This document shows, in pieces, positions 1 to 6,955 of a stretch of 60,481 bases of DNA (the first letter of the stretch is position 1; every line of letters starts with the position of its first letter). The notes beneath the pieces are model-generated. The model had not been told where the DNA came from. It saw only the letters and a program-made list of their open reading frames with translations, and ran no database searches. Source of the DNA: an uncultured Clostridium sp. (GTDB taxonomy: Bacteria > Bacillota > Clostridia > Oscillospirales > Oscillospiraceae); NCBI GenBank assembly GCA_904420465.1, contig CAJFVL010000016.1:1-60481 (forward strand), written 5' to 3'. Position numbers and translations under genes: made by a program.

Positions 1-48
1 TTGACCCTTGATTACTTCCTCGTTCAGCTGTACAATCTTTTCGGACAT
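1..48 (-). CDS. IS256-family transposase, N-terminal fragment cut by window edge
   Basis: The minus strand opens with ATG at 48 and reads MSEKIVQLNEEVIKGQ before leaving the window. This matches the usual opening of IS256-family (mutator-type DDE) transposases of Firmicutes. An AGGGAG ribosome binding site lies about 10 nt upstream, so this is a genuine start. The catalytic DDE domain would lie outside the window, so intactness cannot be judged. Its position next to an AT-rich HEPN gene fits a mobile or acquired island. Identification rests on 16 residues only. Confidence 0.7.
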   Translation of the reverse strand, partial: MSEKIVQLNEEVIKGQ

Positions 49-182
49 GGTTTGCTGTCTCCCTTCAGAATGGTGTGTCGCGACTTCATTCTACCAGAGA
101 CCTGCAAACCATGTCTCTTTTTATCTGCTTTTCAATTTGCGAAACTTATTGTACCTTATCCAGTCCGTTGGCAGAAAACTTA

Positions 183-256
183 CCACCTTGCGAGAGCAAG
201 TGGTTTCCTTGTCCAATAAAAAATTAGGACCTGCGGTGCTCCACAAGTCCTAATTT
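183..256. repeat. Two hairpins upstream of the IS256 transposase, possible IS end
   Basis: A perfect 10-bp inverted repeat, AAATTAGGAC at 221-230 and GTCCTAATTT at 247-256, is separated by 16 nt. Just before it, CCACCTTGC and GCAAGTGG (183-203) pair around a GAGA loop. The pair lies between the transposase start and the HEPN gene's terminator, so it may include the IS terminal repeat or its upstream transcription barrier. The exact IS boundary could not be fixed because the other end is outside the window. Confidence 0.5.
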
Positions 257-365
257 CTCCCACACCTATGGGACTTAACCAGCCTGGAAGGAACATTTCA
301 TAGAGGTGACATCACGACGGTCTCATATGGCAGTATATATGGGATTGATTTTATATGCTTGAAGC

Positions 366-402
366 AAAATCCGAGCCCATCTGAAACAGATAGGCTTGGA
401 TT
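366..402 (-). terminator. Hairpin terminator of the HEPN gene
   Basis: AAATCCGAGCCCATCTG and CAGATAGGCTTGGATTT form a nearly continuous stem around an AAA loop, starting 10 nt past the stop codon of the minus-strand gene. On that strand it is followed by a short T-rich stretch, as expected of an intrinsic terminator. Confidence 0.65.
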
Positions 403-411
403 TCTTCGAAA

Positions 412-2232
412 TTAGATAATTTCAATTACTCCTGTAGGCAATACATCCGTGAGAGTCATGCCGCCCTCTTTCAGCAACTCATAATAAGTCCGGTAGCTTT
501 CCAAAATAATTGCGTAGGCCTCTTCAACTGTGGAAACATTTTTGTGTTCAACATAATATACAACTTCGCTCATTAATTGAGCCAAATATGTATATAGATG
601 CTCAATATATATAACAAGCGATTTTTGTTCCCGGAAGGCCGAATGAGTTATTTCGTTACGAATACGATATAATCTTTGGATATGCCATCTGATTTTTTGA
701 ACGTAGTGGTCAAATTTTTGAAGAATTGCAGCCTGATCATTTAATAATTCATATATCTCATTGCAACGATACTCTAATAGTGAGTTCACTCCACACCGTG
801 CGAGTAATACTGGATAATCTTGTGAACTGCGGAAAATAGAAATTAATTTTTTAACAAGTTCTTTTTTGTTGGTTGATTGCATATCAAGATTGAGAGTGGT
901 ATCCATTTTAAAACCACATCTAATACAATCTTCAGAGAAGTTCCGAACAATCCTATAGAAATATCTAATGCACAGTATTTCTGGCAACACAAGTTTGACA
1001 TGAGAAATTATATCTGAATATTGGCCTGTTCTCATGACTGATTCTAAAGCAATCCACAACGAGATATACTTTGTCTCTTGGAAGAGTGACGATCTGCTTA
1101 GATTAGTATATGCAAAAGCTGCACTAAGCTTTGTGGTAATGTGTTCTTTTGAGGTGTCAGTAAAAATGCGATTAGTATCCTCAAACACTCCATTATTGCT
1201 ATCAATATAGTCATAGGTTCTGAATATATCAGTTAGGCGCAGCGCTGTAGCCATATGTGTTGTATCATTATATACGACAATTTGAGGAGTATTGGCAATC
1301 CACGGACTGATAGTATTATAAAAAGTTGCAATGCTAAGTTTGCTGTTCAATGTATTGATTACAGCCAGTACCCCTGAATACAAGTCAGGTGCAGATATTT
1401 CCGAAATAATGTATGTTGTTTCTGCATTAAGTTTCGAATATAAATCTGTTTTGTTTTCATCTGCATCAGCGATTATCTCTCGTCCTGTGTTAATGTTAAA
1501 ACCTACAGCACGGATAACATCACGCACATTGTCTGCTCCCATACCAGATCTTGTTTCAAGTTTAATGCTGTAGTAAACTTGAAACTCTGTATTCCCTCCA
1601 GTGGTAATTTGGTTCTCAAAAGATCTCCATTGTTCAGGTGCGCTTTTTTCTGATTCGAAAAGTTCGGATAACAAAAATAATCCTTTTGCAGACCACCCCA
1701 TAAAGATGCATTGGCTTATTAAAGCCTTCATACACATTTCTGTCCAAGGTTTGTTCTGTGCATCAAGGCTATCTTTCAATTCTCTTAAAATATATTCAAG
1801 GTAGTGTTCTTTTAATTGGCAAATTGGAGACTTTAGTTGAAATTTTAATCTATTTAATGAAATGTACTGTGCCCCATTTTTGTCATCAAGTATATCTCCA
1901 CGAGACTTGCCTTCAATTTTTCCGCCCAAAATGCGAAGAAGTAGATTCTTTAAAGGGCGATTGTGCTTCTCCAGAATTTGATCGCATCTTACAATTGTTA
2001 GCGCTTCTTCTTTACAATCATCAACATTAATCCTTGAGGTTAGCAGCCCAGACATGGTTTTTTCGATAACATCATTCAACTCGATACATGCAACGCAAGA
2101 ATTCAAAATATTATACTGATACATATCTAATGTCCTACTCTCAAGGAGCTCCTGCCATCTCTGATAGAAAAAAATGTATTTTTCATCTACATGGCGTTGT
2201 TGTAACCTGTGGTCGTTACTATTGCTTAACAT
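412..2232 (-). CDS. ApeA-like HEPN-domain protein, candidate RNase / defence effector
   Basis: A 606-residue protein with no signal peptide or membrane segment. Residues about 385-590 resemble ApeA-type HEPN domains: an opening helix with WIALESVMR, a long helical stretch, then LYRIRNEITHSAF near residues 520-535, which carries the RX4H HEPN signature (RNEITH). HEPN proteins with this motif are typically metal-independent RNases in abortive infection, toxin-antitoxin or CRISPR systems. The first ~380 residues match nothing I recognise and may be a sensor or targeting domain. The gene is clearly AT-rich against GC-rich neighbours and sits beside an IS256 gene, which indicates transfer. ATG 2232 follows GAAGGG at a slightly long spacing. 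A structured RNA gene is divergent from its start. RNase and defence function are inference. Confidence 0.6.
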   Translation of the reverse strand: MLSNSNDHRLQQRHVDEKYIFFYQRWQELLESRTLDMYQYNILNSCVACIELNDVIEKTMSGLLTSRINVDDCKEEALTIVRCDQILEKHNRPLKNLLLRILGGKIEGKSRGDILDDKNGAQYISLNRLKFQLKSPICQLKEHYLEYILRELKDSLDAQNKPWTEMCMKALISQCIFMGWSAKGLFLLSELFESEKSAPEQWRSFENQITTGGNTEFQVYYSIKLETRSGMGADNVRDVIRAVGFNINTGREIIADADENKTDLYSKLNAETTYIISEISAPDLYSGVLAVINTLNSKLSIATFYNTISPWIANTPQIVVYNDTTHMATALRLTDIFRTYDYIDSNNGVFEDTNRIFTDTSKEHITTKLSAAFAYTNLSRSSLFQETKYISLWIALESVMRTGQYSDIISHVKLVLPEILCIRYFYRIVRNFSEDCIRCGFKMDTTLNLDMQSTNKKELVKKLISIFRSSQDYPVLLARCGVNSLLEYRCNEIYELLNDQAAILQKFDHYVQKIRWHIQRLYRIRNEITHSAFREQKSLVIYIEHLYTYLAQLMSEVVYYVEHKNVSTVEEAYAIILESYRTYYELLKEGGMTLTDVLPTGVIEII

Positions 2233-2261
2233 AAACTACATTTTCCCTTCGTAAAATTCGG

Positions 2262-2290
2262 TTGACAGTTATTTAAAAATAGCATATAAT
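2262..2290 (+). promoter_or_regulatory. Consensus sigma-A promoter of the divergent ncRNA
   Basis: TTGACA at 2262-2267, a 17-nt AT-rich spacer, and TATAAT at 2285-2290: both hexamers are perfect consensus. It faces away from the HEPN gene, whose start is 30 nt upstream. Predicted transcription starts at about 2297, and no convincing reading frame with a ribosome binding site follows, so the product is probably an RNA. Confidence 0.85.
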
Positions 2291-2296
2291 AAAAGT

Positions 2297-2386
2297 GTGG
2301 AGTTAATCCACATTAAATTGCTATAAAGAGGTAGATTCTTTAGTGTTGAGGCTTTGCCCGCACGAAAAGAACTAACCTCTTTTTTA
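2297..2386 (+). ncRNA. Structured ~90-nt small RNA divergent from the HEPN gene
   Basis: The transcript begins with a small hairpin (TGTGG 2296-2300 / CCACA 2308-2312). A long composite stem follows: AAAGAGGT (2325-2332) with ACCTCTTT (2375-2382), TTCTTT (2336-2341) with AAAGAA (2366-2371), GTG (2343-2345) with CAC (2361-2363), and GGC (2350-2352) with GCC (2356-2358) around a TTT loop. A run of T residues at 2379-2385 ends it like an intrinsic terminator. No in-frame coding potential is apparent. Structured RNAs next to HEPN-type abortive infection genes are known (the abiF RNA motif), so a partner or antitoxin role for the HEPN protein is plausible but unproven. It resembles no standard riboswitch, 6S RNA or tmRNA. 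Confidence 0.65.
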
Positions 2387-2609
2387 TTATATGCTTTTTT
2401 CTACATTATACAACCAAATTTTACATTACATTGGTATACATTTGGAGATAGGATATGTTACTGGTTTTACTTATCTCATAGATTTCTCTGCAGCATCGCT
2501 CGGAGTTGCCAAGAACCTTTCATCTCAACACTGAGCCTGAGGGAAATTTCTTCACTCGTGATACAGTGAACAGACGATCCGCACTGCTTCCGATACATTC
2601 GGATGAAGT

Positions 2610-2768
2610 TCAGTGGTATCGGTATTGTAATCTTTCCAATAACCAAATGGTGGCGTAATTACAATACTTTCCTACTGTTTCTGGAATACACGGACCAGTT
2701 TGTTTACCAACATCCCTGGCGTAATAGTCTATCATCAGACCACAGAGGCTGATAATCAAATTGTCCAT
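2610..2768 (-). CDS. Possible 52-residue small ORF of unknown function
   Basis: The minus strand has GGGGG followed five nt later by ATG at 2768 and an open frame of 52 codons, beginning MDNLIISLCGLMIDYYARDV and ending at TGA 2610. It lies in AT-rich, otherwise empty sequence upstream of the HEPN gene and on its strand. I do not recognise it. It could be a real small gene, the remnant of a decayed mobile-element gene, or chance. Short open stretches continue in other frames below 2600, which favours a decayed gene. Confidence 0.25.
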   Translation of the reverse strand: MDNLIISLCGLMIDYYARDVGKQTGPCIPETVGKYCNYATIWLLERLQYRYH

Positions 2769-2856
2769 ATCCCCCGTTGATAATTAATGAACAGTGTAGT
2801 CTGGGCAATATGCCAACCAAGTTGCAGCAGATTTTTCATGAACAAAGAAGATGTAT

Positions 2857-2904
2857 ATGAAACAACCGCAAGCCATCAGAAAAGATGACTTGCGGTTGTT
2901 TCAT
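2857..2904. terminator. Long perfect inverted repeat, bidirectional terminator candidate
   Basis: ATGAAACAACCGCAAG and CTTGCGGTTGTTTCAT are exact reverse complements (16 bp) around a 16-nt loop that can pair further (ATC/GAT). It sits at the junction between the AT-rich island and the GC-rich backbone. There is no strong U-run, so it may instead be a mobile-element end or structured repeat. The rest of 2387-3040 shows no gene I can support apart from the doubtful ORF at 2610-2768. Confidence 0.45.
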
Positions 2905-3040
2905 TTGTTCCGTACCGGTAGTGCCCCTGGGGGTTCAGTTTGTTTCCCTATGAGATGGAGCACTTGTGCCGCGGGGCTTTTTGCTGGCTGGGGGGTGCCG
3001 CTCCGCTGCGGCAGATGGAATGATGCTGCCTGTCAATACA

Positions 3041-3081
3041 AAAACAATCCGAGTCAGCGGTTTCGAGGCTGGCTCGGATTG
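3041..3081 (-). terminator. Intrinsic terminator downstream of purL
   Basis: CAATCCGAG (3045-3053) pairs with CTCGGATTG (3073-3081), and an adjoining CAGC can pair with GGCTG. Read on the minus strand the stem is followed by TTTTTG, the expected U-run. It lies about 105 nt past the purL stop and would end the pgeF-purL transcript. Confidence 0.7.
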
Positions 3082-3116
3082 CTTTCGTTCAGTGAATGCT
3101 TGTTTGCTGTTCCTGT

Positions 3117-3144
3117 GCTCCTGCGGCCCATGGGCCGCAGGAGC
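3117..3144. repeat. Perfect 28-bp palindrome after purL
   Basis: GCTCCTGCGGCCCA is followed immediately by its exact reverse complement. It lies 42 nt beyond the purL stop codon. There is no U-run, so it may stabilise the mRNA 3' end or mark a protein binding site rather than terminate by itself. Confidence 0.55.
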
Positions 3145-3185
3145 TTTCGTAACGCTCTGTCAGTTCGAAGCGGCAGGGAAAAGTG

Positions 3186-6100
3186 TTACTGGAAATAAGC
3201 CGCTCCAGACTCAAAGAGGGGCTGGTGCTTCTCCCCGGGGATATTCACGCCCACAAAGGGACCCCGGCGCTCCAGATGGCCCATCTTGCCAAATACACGG
3301 CCGTCGGGGGAGAAGATGCCCTCGATGGCCTCCATGGAGCCGTTGGGATTTGCGTCAATGTCCATGGAGGGCTGGCCGTTCCGGTCCACATACTGAGTGG
3401 CCACCTGGCCCTGGGCAATGAGCTGGTCCAGGACCGCCTGGGGTCCTACGAACCGGCCCTCGCCGTGGGAGATGGGGATGGTATGCAGGTCGCCCACCTG
3501 ACTCTTGAGCATCCAGGGGGACTGGACGCTGGCCACCCGGGTGGTGACATAGCTGGACTGGTGGCGGCCGATCAGGTTATAGGTGAGGGTGGGGCACTGG
3601 CCGTCCATGTCCCGGATCTCCCCGTAGGGGACCAGCCCCAGCTTTACCAGGGCCTGGAAGCCGTTGCAGATGCCCAGCATCAGGCCGTCCCGGTGCTTCA
3701 GCAGGTCCATCACCGCGTCGGACAGGGCGGGGGAGCGCAGGAAGGAGGCGATGAACTTGCCCGAGCCGTCGGGTTCGTCGCCGCCGGAGAAGCCGCCGGG
3801 GATCACCACCATCTGGGCCGAGCGGATGGCCGCCTCCAGGGCCTGGGCCGACTGGGCCAGCAGGCCGGTGGACAGGTTGCGCACCACAACGATCTCCGGG
3901 TCAATGCCCGCCCGCAGGCAGGCCTGGGCGGTGTCGTACTCGCAGTTGGTGCCGGGGAATACGGGGATCACCGCCTTGGGGCGGGCGACTTTATGCTTAC
4001 ACACGGCGATGGAGCGCTTGTCCCAGGAGATGGGGGCCACCGCCTCGGCGGTGCCGGCCCGGGTGGGATACACCTGCTCCAGCACGCCCTCGTTGAGCGC
4101 CAGCAGCTCCTGGATGGAGGCGCTTTCCGTGCCGATGGTGATGGTGGGCTCCGCCGTGGTAATGCCGATGCGGGTGGCCTGGGGAAGGTCCACCTCCTCA
4201 GTGAGCTCGGCCACGATAGCCCCGGGACGGGGATTCCACCAGGGGGCGCCCGACTGGAGGTCGCCCACAAAGCCGATGGAGTTGCCGAAGGACATCTTCA
4301 TGACGGCCTCCGCCGCGCCGTTTTCCACCGCCCAGGCGGCCTTCACCTTGCCCTGCCGGTGCAGGTCATAGAAGGCGTCCCAGCCCTTCTTCCCGCCGAA
4401 CAGGTACACCGGGTGGCCCGCCTCCTTGAACTCGGGGGAGAGAACCTCGCCAGCCTTGATGGGGGCGATGGCGAAGGAGATGAGGGTGGGGGGCACGTCC
4501 TTGTCCAGGAAGGAGCCGGACATGGAGTCCTTGCCGCCGATGGCCGCCCGGCCGAAGAGGATCTGGGCCAAGAAGGCGCCCAGCAGGGCGGCGAAGGGCT
4601 TGCCCCAGCGCTCCGGCTCGTCCCGCAGCTTCTCAAAGAACTCCTGGAAGGTGAGGTAGGCCTTTTGATAATCCGCGCCGGCGGCCACCACCTTGGCCAG
4701 GGACACCTCCACAGAGTGGAAGGCGCCCGCAAAGGGGTCCTCCATCATCTGGTCGGGGTCAAAGCCCCAGGCCATGACGCTGGCCTGGTCTGTCTCCTGC
4801 CCCGGCAGGACGGGGAGCAGGGCGGCCATGGCCTGGGCGGGGGTGCGTTGGGTTTTCCCGCCGAAGGGCATCAGAACGGAGCCCGCGCCGATGGAGCCGT
4901 CAAAGCGCTCGGTCAGCCCGCGGCGGGAGGCGGATTTCAGGCTGGCGGCCATCTCCCGCAGGGAACCGCAGCATTGATCGAACCGAAAGCCCTTCACGGT
5001 TTCCGTTTTCCCTGTGGGAGTGGTGATGGTCATATCCACGCCGCTCCGGTCGGGGACGGACACGCTGGCGTGCTTCACCGCGCCGTTGGTGTTCAAAAAT
5101 TCCCGGGACAAATTGGCGATGGTTTGGCCCTTCCAGGTCATCACCATGCGGGGGCTCTCGGTGACCACAGCCACCTGGTAGGCCTCCAGGTTCTCCTGCT
5201 GGGCGGCGGCGATGAACTTGTCCGCGTCCTCGGGGGCGACGACGACGGCCATGCGCTCCTGGCTCTCGGAGATGGCCAGCTCGGTGCCGTCCAGGCCCTC
5301 GTACTTCTTGCGCACCGCGTCCAGGTTGATCTCCAGGCCGTCGGCCAGCTCGCCGATGGCCACGGACACGCCGCCGGCGCCGAAGTCGTTGCACCGCTTG
5401 ATGAGGCGGGTGACCTCGCCGTCGCGGAACAGCCGCTGGATCTTCCGCTCCTCGGGGGCGTTGCCCTTCTGCACCTCGGAGGCCATGGTGGTCAGGGACT
5501 TCTGGTTGTGGCTCTTGGAGGAGCCGGTGGCCCCGCCGATGCCGTCCCGGCCGGTCCTCCCGCCCAGCAGGATGACCACGTCGCCGGGGGCGGGGCGCTC
5601 CCGGCGCACGTTCTCCGCCGGGGCGGCCCCCACCACGGCGCCGCACTCCAGCCGCTTGGCGATGTAGCCCTCGTGGTACACCTCGGCCACATGGCCGGTG
5701 GCCAGGCCGATCTGGTTGCCGTAGGAGGAGTAGCCCGCCGCGGCGGTCACCGCCAGCTTCCGCTGGGGCAGCTTGCCGGGGGTGGTCTGGTCCAGGGGCA
5801 CCCGGGGGTCGCCGCCGCCGGTCACCCGCATGGCCTGGTGGACGAACACCCGGCCGGACAGGGGGTCGCGGATGCAGCCGCCGATGCAGGTGGCCGCGCC
5901 GCCGAAGGGCTCGATCTCGGTGGGGTGGTTGTGGGTCTCGTTCTTGAACATGAGCAGCCAGTCCTGCTCCTGGCCGTCCACCTGGGCGGGGACGTGGATG
6001 GAGCAGGCGTTGATCTCCTCGCTCTCGTCCAGCTCGGGGAGCCTGCCCTGCTTTTTCAGATACTTGGCCCCGATGGTGGCGATGTCCATGAGGGTCTGGG

Positions 6101-6908
6101 GCCGCTTGGCCGCCTTCTCCGCCCCGTAGACCTCCCTTCGGGCGGCCAGATAGTCCTGGTAGGCGGACCGGACGTTGGGATCGTCGATCTGGATGTCATC
6201 CAGATGGGTGGAGAAGGTGGTGTGGCGGCAGTGGTCGGACCAGTAGGTGTCCACCACCCGCACCTCGGTGATGGTGGGATCCCGCTTCTCCTCGTCCCGG
6301 AAGTAGGACTGGAGGAATTTCAGGTCGTCCAGGTCCATGGCCAGCCCCAGGGAGTCCAGCAGGGCCTTCAGCCCGGCCTCGTCCAGGGCGGTAAAGCCCT
6401 CTACCGTGTCCACATGGTCAGGGGCCTCGTGCGCCTGCTCCAGGGTGGCGGGCTTGTCCATGGAGGCCTCCCGGCTCTCCACCGGGTTGATGAGGTAGCG
6501 GCGGATCTTGCCCAGGTCGCCCTCCGTCAGCGTCCCCAGCAGCAGGTACACCTTGGCGGCGGCGATGAGGGGGCGGTCCACCCCGGACTGAAGCTGGATG
6601 CACTGGGCGCAGGAGTCGGCCCGCTGGTCGAACTGGCCGGGCAGGGCCTCCACCGCCAGCACGCTGTGGGGCCCCTGGGGGGCGGGAAAGGCCTCGTCGT
6701 ATACGTCGTCCACCTGGGGCTCGGAGAACACCACCCGCTTGGCGGACTGGTATACCTCCGGGGAGATGCGGTCGGCGTCGTAGCGGTTCAGGATGCGAAC
6801 CCCCTCCAGGGCAGAAATGCCCAGCTGCTCCCGCAGCTGCCGGCACAGGCCCCGGGCCTCCACGTCGAAGCCCTGCTTTTTTTCAGAGTAACAGCGGTAA
6901 ACACTCAT
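3186..6908 (-). CDS. purL: Phosphoribosylformylglycinamidine synthase, fused PurL-PurQ form
   Basis: A 1240-residue protein that converts formylglycinamide ribonucleotide, glutamine and ATP to the formylglycinamidine product in purine synthesis. The start was set at ATG 6908 (MSVYRCYSEKK) behind GGGAGGGACC; the frame is open further upstream but without signal. The middle holds the ATP/FGAM synthase domains (for example NETHNHPTEIEPFGGAATC and FGAGGVSVAIGELADG). The C-terminus from about residue 980 is a class I glutaminase: VFPGTNCEYD, nucleophile Cys in GICNGFQ near 1079, and SHGEGRFV. The length and fused glutaminase match the large clostridial form, so no separate purQ or purS is needed. 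It ends the operon that begins at 9665 and starts 47 nt after the lipoprotein gene. Confidence 0.95.
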   Translation of the reverse strand: MSVYRCYSEKKQGFDVEARGLCRQLREQLGISALEGVRILNRYDADRISPEVYQSAKRVVFSEPQVDDVYDEAFPAPQGPHSVLAVEALPGQFDQRADSCAQCIQLQSGVDRPLIAAAKVYLLLGTLTEGDLGKIRRYLINPVESREASMDKPATLEQAHEAPDHVDTVEGFTALDEAGLKALLDSLGLAMDLDDLKFLQSYFRDEEKRDPTITEVRVVDTYWSDHCRHTTFSTHLDDIQIDDPNVRSAYQDYLAARREVYGAEKAAKRPQTLMDIATIGAKYLKKQGRLPELDESEEINACSIHVPAQVDGQEQDWLLMFKNETHNHPTEIEPFGGAATCIGGCIRDPLSGRVFVHQAMRVTGGGDPRVPLDQTTPGKLPQRKLAVTAAAGYSSYGNQIGLATGHVAEVYHEGYIAKRLECGAVVGAAPAENVRRERPAPGDVVILLGGRTGRDGIGGATGSSKSHNQKSLTTMASEVQKGNAPEERKIQRLFRDGEVTRLIKRCNDFGAGGVSVAIGELADGLEINLDAVRKKYEGLDGTELAISESQERMAVVVAPEDADKFIAAAQQENLEAYQVAVVTESPRMVMTWKGQTIANLSREFLNTNGAVKHASVSVPDRSGVDMTITTPTGKTETVKGFRFDQCCGSLREMAASLKSASRRGLTERFDGSIGAGSVLMPFGGKTQRTPAQAMAALLPVLPGQETDQASVMAWGFDPDQMMEDPFAGAFHSVEVSLAKVVAAGADYQKAYLTFQEFFEKLRDEPERWGKPFAALLGAFLAQILFGRAAIGGKDSMSGSFLDKDVPPTLISFAIAPIKAGEVLSPEFKEAGHPVYLFGGKKGWDAFYDLHRQGKVKAAWAVENGAAEAVMKMSFGNSIGFVGDLQSGAPWWNPRPGAIVAELTEEVDLPQATRIGITTAEPTITIGTESASIQELLALNEGVLEQVYPTRAGTAEAVAPISWDKRSIAVCKHKVARPKAVIPVFPGTNCEYDTAQACLRAGIDPEIVVVRNLSTGLLAQSAQALEAAIRSAQMVVIPGGFSGGDEPDGSGKFIASFLRSPALSDAVMDLLKHRDGLMLGICNGFQALVKLGLVPYGEIRDMDGQCPTLTYNLIGRHQSSYVTTRVASVQSPWMLKSQVGDLHTIPISHGEGRFVGPQAVLDQLIAQGQVATQYVDRNGQPSMDIDANPNGSMEAIEGIFSPDGRVFGKMGHLERRGPFVGVNIPGEKHQPLFESGAAYFQ

Positions 6909-6955
6909 TTCGGTCCCTCCCTGCCGCCCCGGCGGGCGGAGCGGCAAATTTCTCT

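Noticed and set aside
2297-2386. Type III toxin-antitoxin RNA or retron msr-msd
   Set aside because: There are no tandem pseudoknot-sized repeats before a ToxN-like gene, and the neighbouring protein has no reverse transcriptase YxDD motif.
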